DNA of 64,000 nt from Coleophoma eucalyptorum (taxonomy: Eukaryota > Ascomycota > Leotiomycetes > Helotiales > Dermateaceae), in contig JALRME010000011.1 in assembly GCA_026120035.1 (NCBI GenBank), forward strand, positions 62,001-126,000, in the 5' to 3' direction. The notes beneath the pieces were generated by a model that did not search any database, was not told the origin of the DNA, and saw only the letters and a program-made list of their open reading frames with translations. The translations under genes were made by a program, and so were the position numbers. Below, in pieces: positions 36,334 through 47,528 of the stretch (position 1 is its first letter; every line of letters starts with the position of its first letter).

Positions 36334-37122
36334 GCTATCAGCTAAGCAGCCACCGTAGGGACTCGGAGCATGAGAACGAGCCAATTCAGTCTACTTCCAG
36401 ATATCCAGAACAGAACCAGGCAACAACCGTGGCCACCAGTGATATCCCACGAATCACGGTTAGTGATCCGACTGAGAATCCAACCAGGGTCAAATACGAA
36501 TCCTCGTCTTCTACCGAAAAAGAGATGTCTTCTTCCCGCAGCTCCCGTCATGAATCCAGCCGCCATCACTCTTCCTCGCACTCTTCCTCCTCCACCAAAA
36601 CCAAAAGCTCTTCCTCCTCCTCCAAGGGGAAATCCAAGAAGGACGACTGGTCTGAGATCACAGACCCTGAGGAGAGAAGACGCGTTCAGAATAGAATCGC
36701 TCAGAGAAAATTTAGTAAGTAAAATTCAAGTCTCTGAGCCAGGAAAATGCGAGTCTAACTGAAACCGCGCAACAGGAGACAAAGCCAAAGAGACCAAGGA
36801 ACGAGAAGAAAGAGATGCTCAAAACCAAATGCATGCTAGTCGTTCATACCATACTCCCGATCCAAGAGATATGGGAACCGACGACGAGCTTTCCGGACTA
36901 CCCTGGGGAAGCCTGAGTCTTCGGCACGTGGTATCCAAGGGCAAGTCCCGAGAGGAGAACTCGCGGCGAGGTTCTCGTCGAGATGAGGACAGGAGCAACT
37001 CGTATGAATCTCAGAATGCGAGCTATGCGGGCGGCGATGCCTATTATGAGGGCGATGCAACATATTACGACGACGCCGATCAAGTATATTACGACTATGG
37101 GAGTGGAGGAAGTTCGAGATAG
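36330..37122 (+). CDS. Basic-region (bZIP-type) transcription-factor-like protein, start unresolved
   Basis: Two exons, 36330-36714 and 36776-37122 (join A|GA, Arg), about 243 residues. The basic region spans the splice: DPEERRRVQNRIAQRKF then R-D-K-A-K-E, with the N-x2-A-Q/A-x2-R core of bZIP proteins. No heptad leucine zipper follows; instead the C-terminus has E/R-rich sequence, then a Tyr/Asp/Gly-rich tail (YYEGDATYYDDADQVYYDYG). Upstream is a Ser/His-rich low-complexity segment. The frame is open from a TTG at 36330 with no ATG until 36525, inside the Ser-rich part, although the residues before it (SHRRDSEHENEP, and PRITVSDP) look like real protein. Either translation starts at a non-AUG codon, a short 5' exon was missed, or there is a sequence error. 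DNA binding is inferred; partner and targets are unknown. Confidence 0.65.
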
Positions 37123-38723
37123 ACAGTGCCGGGCACAGAACTCTCCAGCCAGAGTATTTCGAAAGTGGTCACTCCTGCGAAGATGGTTGCCTAAGATGGT
37201 GGACCTTACTCTGACTCAGAAACTGCATGTGTGCTTTACATAATATTTTTCTTCTGCAAGGGCATGGCACTGGCTTTGGACTGGTAAGCCTCCCAAGTTA
37301 CCCAATGGAGAATGAGGTCGAAACAAACACGATTCACAAGACAAGATGATATTACGGAGTTACGACCAATACACGACGTCCTTGTGTTTCTTCAGCGGGT
37401 TATATTTTCTGCTGTTACATTCTTCTCTTCAGCAAAGCATAGCGATGGTCGGAGTATACAGACGCCTTGGGGAAAATAATTAATTTGGCTATGGGTTTTT
37501 CTTTTCTTCATCTCTCAGCTCTGGGACAAGCAAGCGACCTAGATTCAACTCGGTTTGTAGCATTAAAACTACTCCTTCTCATTAATTATTGTCCAATTCG
37601 GGTCTGGGAAGAAAGGTTTCTCTAGAAATAGCAACAGCCTAGAAATTGAACCTAATCTCATAATCTCCAGACTTTGGTTCAAGGACGGTGGATGAAGTCA
37701 CTCCGTTCGTTTAGTGACGCCTGGTTCGGTCCTGATGCCATGACCAATCATAGCCAATGACTCATGCCTTGGACGCGGGAGCTTGTAGATATAAAGTATG
37801 GCTTAGGAGGACATCGTGTAAAAACAAAAAAACCGAAGAATGCAAGAGAATGAAACCGCTGCCTGATGTGAGAAGGAACTCTTTATGGGAAAATGCATAC
37901 TCGTTAGGCACCAGCCAGCTAAACAACAATGCCAAGGTAAGGTACGATTGGACTCCTTCGCTCACTGGCAAGCGGTCCTGCATTGCGACAAAACCACATC
38001 GAGTTGGCCGATGGGAAGGTCTTGTGAAAGGGCACCTAAGATGCCATCATTATTTACCACTGCATGCAGGCTGTGTCGTTCCTTGGATCGGATTATGCAA
38101 CGCAGCGTGCCTTGGTGTGTGGTGAAGGCCTCTGCTCGCTTCGCCGGTCCGGTAACGAGTGAAGGCCCAGTAAGCACACGCCCGGCGTTCTGCAAGTAGG
38201 CACGCCGTGGGGGACTCGAACTAGGCCAATGGAAGAATACTCAACCAAACAAGCCTTCATGCTGGCACCGTCCCAACTCTGGCGTCGTCCGTCTATCGCG
38301 AAGTCGCGGGCCTGCAATCCACTCCCCCGGGGCCCTGGGGAAGCAGGAGCTGCTGTAGGGAACTGGGCTGGGGGCGGTGGGGGCTTTCGCTTGCAGGAGC
38401 TGGCTGTCCAGATGTCCAGACGTCGCACTGGAACTGGAGTAAGCTGCTGCACGGGCCACAATCTCTGCGTGCGTGGTCGTAGAGGTATCTTCAAGACACA
38501 ATACCTCCCAAAAGCACCATCATCATCGCTTCGTTCGTCACTGCACACCTCCCGCTTAACTCGTCTGCATCTTCCTTCTCCTCGCCATTGCTCCCCATCC
38601 ATCCGCAAACACCTCCATCGTACCTGGCCACTTAGCCATCCCAGCCATTCCCCCTCCCGTCTAAGTCGACGTGCATCTCCACTCCGATATGGTTCTTATG
38701 TCACACTCGCCGAGTCAACAATC
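37123..38723. other. Intergenic region upstream of IES1
   Basis: No gene supported. The frame of IES1 stays open back to 38229, but that stretch (Arg/Ser/His-rich, no family match) looks like promoter and leader. A tRNA box-B-like sequence on the minus strand at about 38207-38222 is discussed in the findings. Confidence 0.5.
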
Positions 38724-40925
38724 ATGACCGACCTGCTCAGTGCCCCTTCGCCGGGCTCGACCATTGCTGCTTCAGAGATGGGTTCTCCCGCCCGTGTAGA
38801 CCCACGATCCACTGTGCATCAACTTCTCGATAACCCCGACTCTGCGCAGAATACCCCAGCCGCTTCCAACAAATACGTGAATGAAATCATGACCGAAGAC
38901 GACGATGTGCGAACACCAGGGGGCTCTGCTGCCCCCGAGCCTCCTACCTCTGTTCCCGCTGCCACATCATCTCGAAAACGCAAGGCAGAGAGCTCGGCCA
39001 ATGGCACAACATCAACTTCGATGTATAGCGGCAACAAGGTCAAGCATCTCAAGAAGGACGATGGTGAGCCATTATGGCGCAAAGACATCCAGTACGATTT
39101 TCTCAAGCTCATCTTCGAGGATACAACGGCCTGCTTCACCAACAGCTACGAGCCGGACAGCATTGGCAAGCAGACTTTCGCCAATGTCTACATTGACGCA
39201 ATGGCCCGGAGTAGCAAGACGAGCAAGATCCTCAGGGACAAGCTACTGACGGAGCATGAGCCTGCCAAGAACATGGCCATGGTCTGCCTTCTGGTCAATC
39301 TTGGCCGCATGAATACTACTTTGAACTGTATGTCGTTTTATCACCAGTGCTATAAATTATGCTGATATTGGCTAGTCTTCCCCGAAATGCGAGCTCAGCT
39401 ACGAACCTATCACGCGATTCCTTCTTTGCAAGCCCATCAAGATCCCAACTCCTATAAACAACTACAAGATGCACCGCGGTTGAAGTCCATCCTCAAAGGC
39501 GCATCCGAAGATCGACCGGAACCCAATACGTTGGAGAAGATTAAGTCCATGACTGTCCCTAGAACGAATCCTGTCAATCTGATCTTTGTTCTTGCCCAAT
39601 TTGCACCCAAAGTCACCGAGCTACACTTCCCCCCTCCTCGTGATTTCTATGATCTGATAATGCGAACCACCATTTCTAGCGCTTCTCGAGCGCGGGCATT
39701 CCTGTGGTTGATGTGGTTTTACTTGGAGTCAGACTTTACCGAGGAAGGGGCAGAGGAGAATCCATTCGGCGCTGGAGTAGATTATGGAGTGGATCTTAGA
39801 AATCAAGGAGTTCCGCGGTTCGATTACATGTTGGATGAGCAGGCTGACCAGGAAAATATTGACACTCCAGAAGAGATTGAGTATGGCCACGCGAAAATGC
39901 GTGAACGCAAGCGCATCATTGAAGCAGACCAAGCTGCGTTCCAAGCAGAAAATGGTCCTCCAAAGCGAGGTCCGAAACCTAAGCTCTACCTGCCACCAGA
40001 TGATGGCGGTCCTAGTCCGGCTGCTACCATCATCCCTCGAATGCGATCCTCTAAGTACGAATCCGACATGGACAGTACTCGATCCACGCCTCCCCCTCGA
40101 GCATCTTTTGGTGGTGCCCGGATTGGTGGATTGATTAGTGGAAGACCGCTCAATGGCAATGGTGGGTCACTTCCAAAGCGTCTTATGGACGGCTCCTCTC
40201 CAGTGCCTTACGTCGTAGAAGGGAATCCAAGACGAGCGAGACCCCTTACGGCACATCAACTTGCTGTCGAGCGTAATCGAAACCAGCGAGTAGACTACAT
40301 ACTCAGTCGAGGCTTGAGGAAGGTTCACCACAGAGCTAGAAAGCACCGCAGGCAAGAAGGAGCCGTTTTTCGGGCTTTGCAGCGGACCAAGCATATCCCC
40401 CTTTCAGAACACTTTGATGACAGTGAGGATGACGATAGCATTGTTAAAGATCCGGGCATCTTTCGAGAAAGAGGTTTCCGGGGAATTGTCCAGCTTGTGA
40501 GCGAGGATGACGATTTTGGTGAAGAATCGTCAGCTTATGCCGCAGCAATGCGGCGAATGGGAAGACGCTTGGATCGCTGGGATGGCCAGAAAGATCTCAA
40601 CCTTGGTGTCATGGGTACCAATCGTGTCCCCCAAACCTCATTAAAGGTAGAAGCCAATGGCCATTCCGCCAGGGACAATGATGAGACGGAGGACGAGCGA
40701 CCAACAACGAAAAAGGCCAGCAAACGAGCTCCCAGCAATGATGTTGTCATGGAGGACGATGAAGACCTTGACGATATGGAGAAAGAGATTCTCGGACTTG
40801 GCAATGAAGGTTACGACGAGGATAGTGCTGTCGATGAGGATAATCTCGACGATGTTGACAAACAATTGTTGGGCATCCACGACGCAACCGATTCAGAAAC
40901 CTATGCTGGCGGCGACGACGAATAG
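38724..40925 (+). CDS. IES1: INO80 chromatin-remodelling complex subunit Ies1
   Basis: Two exons, 38724-39327 and 39376-40925 (join T|TC, Phe), giving 717 residues from the ATG in AATCATGACC. Ies1 is a fungus-specific subunit of INO80, the nucleosome-sliding complex that exchanges H2A.Z and acts at promoters and DNA breaks. The conserved core is at about 110-340: EPLWRKDIQYDFLKLIF, TFANVYIDAM, KILRDKLL, the MTVPRTNPVNLIFVLAQFAP block (in part) and FPPPRDFYDLIMRTTISS followed by RARAFLWLMWFYLESDF. A GPPKRGPKPK AT-hook-like motif follows near 420. The rest is basic (nuclear localisation) and then acidic at the C-terminus, with DDEDLDDMEKEILGLGNEG and a second DNLDDVDKQLLGIHD repeat. An earlier ATG (38229) is in frame but less likely. 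Confidence 0.92.
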
Positions 40926-41400
40926 TGAATATGTTATCGATCATGGAAGTTAAGATCTTTTGGTGGTATAATCGATAGGCTTGTCGATGGGATGGCGTTT
41001 TGAGGGCATGTGGCGTATAAACAAACTTAGCTGAGTTCATCGCAAGTTGGATCTGTATGAGTTCGAAAAATGAGCACCCTCATAGAGACCGGAATACGAT
41101 TATGTTACTGCAGACTGCACGCAGAGTCGCAATGATTTCTGCTTCCTCCGTTCCGTGAAATAAATTTGTACAGAGATTCTATCTGCCAGTCAATCATGAC
41201 TGACCGTTGTTACTGATTCTCTATCTACAGATAGGTCGCATCCTGTGTAGCTATCGATCTTGGCCGTTCATTGTCTCGTCTTGCCATGGATTCATCACCT
41301 TATCTATTCCTGAGTGCCATCTTCCTAGGCAAGTAGCAAATGGGTAAGCTTGATACACTATTGAGAGTACTATTACAGGTCATTTTCTTGGCTAGTAGTT
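40926..41400. other. Convergent intergenic region
   Basis: Holds the 3' ends of IES1 and of the membrane-protein gene. An AATAAA lies at 41160-41165 on the IES1 strand, about 235 bases after its stop; use as a poly(A) signal is possible but unproven. Confidence 0.45.
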
Positions 41401-43828
41401 CTAAGTCATCCTACTTATATCGGTCATAGTCAACTGCCATCTCTCCTGCGCCCCTCTCTCGTATACCACCAGCGTATTCTTCTTCGCATTTCTAAACATC
41501 TTATTCTCCTTGCCACCACTCACACCATACAAAGCATCCGCAATAGGTCGCAGTAGCATGCTCATGGACAGGTTGCTGTGAGGACCAACCATCACCCGGT
41601 TGGTAAAGATGGCAACAACGACGCAGAATAGGAACTGTGAGGCAACGATTAAAATGAGAATGAGATAGAAAAACTTCGGGTGGTTCTGTCCGAGATAAAA
41701 GCCTTGCGAGGGCTGCATGCCGTAGTATGTCACGTTCGGATTGAACAATGATGCGCCTGCAATTGTGCCCAAGGCCCATGTCGCGATGGTGGAGCCCATA
41801 AATGCTAGGAGAAGAAGTCAATCAGAGGTCACTTGGGGTTTACTGCTTGGCATCATTTGGCACTCACAAGAATTTCCGTACAGTGGAGAGCCCCAAAGAC
41901 TGTCCTTTGGGTAGATCTGGGCTTCCTGCCCTGAATCGTCAACATACCCTACTTGCGCTATGGAACTTGTCGCCCAGAAAGCCATCAGATCGTTAATATA
42001 AGAATAATTGTGCGGGTCATTCTGGGTTGCACCCATTGTGATGTTGCCTTAATATTCAAGTCAGTATTCATGATTTCCAGTCTTAAAGAGTGCAAGCATG
42101 TAACAGTAATTAGATGACCACCACATTCAAAAAGCACCTAAATATCGTGACAGAATATAAAAGCCTGAAGGAATTCAACTCACATCTATAGTACCAAGGC
42201 TCGGTGTATGAAGCTTCAAAAGCTTCGACTACTGAGCAGCGTGGGTTTCCGTCGAGGCAATGATTGTTCTTGTTGGTAAAAAAAGTAATTGATGATGGGA
42301 CCTTACGCGAGACAAACACGTCGCCAATATCTTTGACCTGTATACTAATTAAATCCAACTTCCAATGAACGACAAAATTTCAATCTTACTGTGATATTGC
42401 TGAAATTTCCATCTCCGTTCTCCGTCACTTGGTGAGCATTGCAAGAATACATGACCTCAATCGTTCGGTTTGTATAGATAGAGAATGAGCCAAGTCCAGC
42501 AGGAGAAGCGTCTGAGAAGATAAACTTCATTTTTTGCTCATTCCAGTCAACCCAAAGCATGTCATTTGAAGCTTTATACAAGTCGTTTGGTTTGGGTATA
42601 ATATCGGTTATATTAACCCCATAATTGAATGCGAGGCCCCCATATAGATGAGCAATATATTGCTCATCCTGGATACCTGGTCTGGTGTTGTCTCCCCTTA
42701 GAAGTTGTCAGCGAATCTAAAGGTGGTAGCTGGGGGCCCTAGAAGTACCAGCAAGGGCTTCTTCAGTCGGATAAATATAAAAGGAGGTATAAATATTAGA
42801 CAAATCTCAGTTATTTGTATAGAACCAATACGAATAACAGAATCGATTCAAGCTATCTGTATTCGTCTTCATGAAAAAGAGAGCTCTCTTAAGAGCATAG
42901 TACATACCAGGGGAAAAAATGATCCATATTCGGGATCGTGACATTGCCTGGTCTCATCAACGCGGCATTGGTGTTGACTTCAAAGCCATACGTCAAACTG
43001 AGCATTGCAATTCCAGCTTGAGCCAGAATGTTGATGAACAACCATGCAGCACATGCCAGAATGACAACCGGTCGCTTGGACATCAGAGCTAGTCGCGCAA
43101 GCATTGTCAAGCTGTCGCAACCTAGAAGCAAGTCCAACTTGGCTCAGAGTCAGCAAATTGCACTCTTAATCACAGCATCCCTCAAATGGGCCTACCTCAA
43201 GCAGATTCCGCTTCCTGAAGCTCAGTATTGGCCATCGCATATCTAACGCCATATCCTTGAAGCTACTCGCGATATTTAGACCCAAGGCGATACTGATCGC
43301 TGTAGTCCAAGCATTGAAGAATTTCTTCCCAGTCTCGTCCACCACGCCTGCTTTCTTGTATTGTCTTATCACAAGCACATAGGCAGCGCATAAGCCGAAG
43401 GTAATAAGATACCTAACCAGGCTCCCCAACAACAAATGTCGCAACTGCCTGCCGCTGTTGTCCTTGGGCGGGTTGTTGTCGAACCCGGAAAAATTGGTAT
43501 CTAACTTGTTGAGAGGATCAATAAGAAATGGTTGCGTATCATCTTGACAGAACATCAGTGTTGCATCTTAGGTAAAGCATCCCTCCGTAGCGAACTTACT
43601 GTTCTCGCCTGGGGGTGGGAACAAGGTGGAGGATGTCGAATTGACCGAGGCTCTGTCGTATCTGCTGCTCTGATATCTCGCAGCATCTTGCATCTCCACT
43701 CCATTCTGGGCGCTCAAGTCGCCCTCGTTGAAGTCGGGACTCCATTGCAAAGGATTAGATGGTCGTCTGTCGTGCTCGTTATCTAGAGGCGAGAAGGAAC
43801 TGGCATAGCCAGTGTGAAAGTATGCCAT
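41401..43828 (-). CDS. Fungal polytopic membrane protein, function unknown
   Basis: Seven exons on the minus strand: 43828-43600, 43542-43196, 43137-42908, 42696-42390, 42337-42184, 42047-41868 and 41804-41401, giving 616 residues with all phases closing. A cytosolic Ser/Pro/Asp-rich N-terminus (about 100 residues) is followed by spans at LLLGSLVRYLITFGLCAAY, FFNAWTTAISIALGLNIAS and PVVILACAAWLFINILAQAG. A long Cys-poor, N-glycosylation-rich loop (N-V-T, N-I-T, N-R-T, N-I-T) follows, with YSCNAHQVTENGDGN and NNHCLDGNPRCS, presumably outside the cell. A final span is FFYLILILIVASQFLFCVV. Architecture resembles large Pezizomycotina families of uncharacterised plasma-membrane proteins. I do not recognise a function. 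Intron 3 (211 bp) is much longer than most of the others. Confidence 0.78.
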
Positions 43829-44894
43829 CGCTTCGGGTGGGACAGCAAAGAGGCTATGGTGCTGAATTGCAGGACATGTCTATTAATAAGTAAAGCGATG
43901 AGCTCCCTTGTAAATTCTCAGATGTATCGCCAGTCAGCCCTTCTGCTTCCTCTTATCCTCTCTCGGTGAGGCTTGTCCCTCGAACCGCACTACCACCCAT
44001 TGCAGGCCAGCCAGTGGGGGCTGAACGGGAACTTGGGGGAAATGGGGGAAGTATATCAGGATGGCAGCGCAGCCACCAAGAGCTTGATTGGGTGCACCCA
44101 CGAGGGAAGCTGTGCGGCTGACCTTGGCGTCCAGACGCAAGGCCAAAGTGGTCAGCAAAACAAACTACATGAAGTAACCAAGCATCAAATGCATTCGGAT
44201 GAAGCTTTATCAATTTCACATCTGCATCTTGGGCCGGTTGAACTGTCTGCGTTGTAATTGACATGCTATTGTCTAGATGGGTTATAGGTGTAGGGGACAA
44301 AGAGGGAAGAAAAGCGAAAGGAGGCTCTGCCCTACACGCCGGTACAGTATATGGATGAAGAATGTTGCTTATTTTAGCCTTTATAGCCTTGCATCAAGCA
44401 GTAACTAGCACAACGTCTTCGTACTCGGAGACTCTCTTGGAAACCTAGTCTTGTCATTCTCAACAACTTGAAGAATTACATGGCTTTTGACTAGAAAACC
44501 CCAGTCTCCAAAGCCTTGCGACGTTACCGCTCTCAATCCTTGAAGTCAGTTGGGTAATTGTAATTAAACGTGCTGAACAAGGGCTGAGAAGACACAACTT
44601 GTTACTTTGTTAACAGGTAGGCCATCCAGCTTGTGATTTTGCATCTTTGCACATTAAAGCCTCAGCAGTCTCTCGGAAAATTCAACGAGTTTGATATATT
44701 AGATAGATTTCATTGCCAAATAATGTACACGTATCGTGACAGTTACTAAATATCGCATCTTTCGCTGAATACTAAAACAGTCTTGCTATCCACCACCGGC
44801 TTAAAGGAACAACCAGCTATTATATACAGCACGATACAAGCAAGCGTGGGGAGGGAGGAGGCATTATTGTTTCAGCTCATGCAAGCTGCTCTGC
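43829..44894. other. Intergenic region upstream of the membrane-protein gene
   Basis: Same-strand gap between the 3' end of EIS1 and the start of the membrane-protein gene. Short frames on both strands at 43934-44300 show no domain. 44.3-44.9 kb is AT-rich with nothing recognisable. Confidence 0.5.
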
Positions 44895-47528
44895 TCAAAT
44901 GACCTCATGGAATTTCGAGTCTCGAACTGGACTGCTGCTGCCCTTAGCTGGACCTGCAGTGAATATAGGAGGTGGGGCAAGTCCTTCGTCAAAATTGTCC
45001 CGGGTTTCCTCAAACTCGTCATCATCGCTATCGTCAGTAGCCGAGACTACACTGGTATCCGATGCTCGACTCTGGCTCCTATATACGCGTTCCTCTGCAT
45101 CGGTATCAGTGGTTTTGCCCGCAAGTGCAACTTCACGCACGGAAGAGCTGCGATTCTCTACACTTGTCATGCTGTCATTGTGCACACTTGCTCCGGTGTA
45201 AGTAGCACCACCTAGTTATTTGTCAGTTGTTTGACCAAGATTCACAATAGATAAAAAAAACTTACCGACAAAGCCCTTATCATCACTGCTCTCCTCCCTA
45301 ACCGGCTTCTGTCCTCTACTCATTCGTCGGGAGAACTTGGTCTTCAACCAGTTCTTGACCTTAGACCCGTCTCCAGGAGAACCTGGCGATATCATGGTAG
45401 ACTCGTCCTTGTTGGCTACGTCGGCGGCATCTTGCATACGCTGCTCACCCTGCATCTCCATCGAGGTTCGAATTGGTGCTGGTGCTGAAGCGATATCTCT
45501 CCTTTTTGAAATAGTGGAGGCTTCTCTTTCGATAGGAGCTACTTCTCCGGCGGCATGGTCCTCAGTTGCAATAGACGCACTAGCTACCAAGGTATTGTCC
45601 GCCACTTCGGGCTTGTTACTAGAAGAAGCGTCCTTGGACTTTCGCCTCTCCTTTGCAAGTCGCCTCTCTTCCGCTCTAGCAACCTTCTCTTCTTGCTCTT
45701 TGGCTCTCTTTTCTGCCTTCTCTTCATCCCCCTTTAGTTTCTTTTCATCCCTATCTTGTTCTATCGAATGTTAGTACAGTGATCTGGTTGTCATTGACTA
45801 GGGTTGTGGCTCACGCTTCAGCTTCTTGTTGATATCCTTTACCTCCTTATCGTGCGCCTTCTTTTCAGCTGCCTTTCGTGCCTGCGTTTCCTGTTCAAGC
45901 TTCAACTCAGCCTGACGGATCCTCTCCTTCTCGGCCTTTTCGTTGATCTCGTCAAGGACAGGTTGCACATTTCGAGCAGCGACCAAATTGATTTCACTTT
46001 GGTTCATGAATTTCCCTCCACCAATGTTGACTTTCCCATAATTCTCCATACGAGTTTCACTCTTAGCTTGAGCCGCTGCGTGTGCCTTGAGTTCCCAATC
46101 GGAAAGGAGAGACGGGGCGACCTTGCCAGTGTCTGCAAAAACTTTCTCATCCATGCCGTGTAGACTCTTTGTGACGTTGCGTTGAGCTACAGCAATCAAG
46201 TTCTCTCGGTCATGTTGCCTTTTCTTTTGATCGACTTCGGAAAGCTTGTTTGAAAAGAATGACATCTGCGCTCGGATTTTGTTTGACTGAGCCTGGTCAT
46301 CTGTCACGTCTCCTTCACTTGAAGCCCGTCGCCGGGGTCTGCCTCTAATGGATAGTCGGGACGCAGCTTTGCCACTACTTCCATAATACTCGCGGAATTC
46401 CATATTCTTTTCGTGGTCTCCATATAGCTTGGCAAGACGTTCTTGCGCCAACTTTTGTGCTGCTTCCTGAAGGTTGTTGAATTGCATCAGGACAGGTTCG
46501 TCGCCGCCCGATGAGAGTGATGAAGTCCGACCATGTGCCGCAGCTGCTGCAAAATGAGCATTTGTACCCTGCCCAATCTGCTTCTGCTGCATCTTATACA
46601 TCCCTTGTGCCATCGCAACTGCAGATGCATGCAGAGAGTCTGCTCGGTTCTTCTCCTCGACCTCAGGTGCTACAGGAGGACGCGATGTATACATATCTCT
46701 CGACAGATTAGTGAAGGGCACTGAACCTCCACCAGGGTGGAGCTCATTTCGTCTGCGGGATGGTTTTGTTGCAGAAGTTGCAGCAATTAGCGCATTCGCT
46801 GCTGCATTGGCTTCATCTGGGTATCGTTCTGGGAGACTAAGCACCGGCGTAGATTCAGACCGTTTTCTGTTCCCCCTCATAGCGCCTGTTGCGGCCAAGA
46901 GTGATCCTTGGCGACCAAGAGTGGTATGCCCGTAATCAAGTTGGGGAGAAAGTCCTCCGGCACGATCCTTCTTGAAGGCTTGAGTGGCGGCAGTATTACC
47001 CCAGGATGTAGCTTCCGGTCGCCAGATCTCAACCTTTCCACAGTCTCTGTTTGCCAGCACTGCAGCCTTTGCGCCCGCGGTACTTTGTTCGGGCTGCCAC
47101 ATCGGGGCCATCTTATAGTCCTTCGCAAGCATCGCAGCAGCCGAGGCGGATGCTGACGGATCTGGCTTCCAATGCTCGAATGATTTTTGATTGGCCCAAC
47201 CCAGGCTTGCAGCAGCACCTGCGGCGGAGTCGTTCTTCTTCAATCCTGACGACGGATAGCTCGGGAGGTCTCGAGGGTTGGCGTATTTGAGCGATGCTGC
47301 TGCACCTGCGAGCAATGATGTCAGGCCGTCGTTAACAAGAGTTACTGATTAGATGTGCGACCTACCTGCAGACGAGAGTTTATTGCCACTATCGACATGT
47401 ATTTGCCCATTGGTGGTCACACTATTCGCCGTGGATCGGTTTTTGTTCGTGACATATAAGGCTGCCGTAGCAGCTTGATCCTCCAGCTTGGAGGACGTGG
47501 TGTGGGGCTGCATGCTCTCGGTAGGCAT
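44895..47528 (-). CDS. EIS1: Eisosome protein 1 (Eis1)
   Basis: Four exons on the minus strand (47528-47366, 47305-45815, 45760-45266, 45211-44895) give 821 residues. Eis1 is a peripheral component of eisosomes, the furrow-forming plasma-membrane domains, and is needed for their assembly. Family marks: DQAATAALYVTNKNRS near residue 20, then repeated Ala-rich segments of the form A-A-A-S-L-x-W/Y-A (GAAASLKYANP, GAAASLGWANQ, AAAMLAKDY, TAGAKAAVLANRD), and the central block SDWELKAHAAAQAKSETRME with INLVAARNVQPVLDEIN. A long Glu/Lys/Arg coiled coil (about 480-600) runs over the second intron. The tail is acidic and Ser-rich, with basic clusters near KNWLKTKFSRRMSRG that could bind lipid. The ATG at 47528 gives the conserved N-terminus; the upstream in-frame codons are leader. 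Confidence 0.93.

Noticed and set aside
36370..36762. 130-codon frame overlapping the basic-region gene
   Set aside because: Out of frame with the conserved basic region; Pro-rich shadow, though its ATG may matter for translation control.
38229..38723. 165-codon upstream extension of IES1
   Set aside because: In frame and open, but Arg/Ser/His-rich with no resemblance to Ies1; the ATG at 38724 has good context and gives the expected N-terminus.
39825..39840. GGTTCGATTAC resembling tRNA box B
   Set aside because: Lies inside the IES1 coding exon with no surrounding cloverleaf.
45337..45774. 145-codon plus-strand frame opposite EIS1
   Set aside because: Ser/Ala/Leu-rich shadow of the EIS1 coiled-coil exon.
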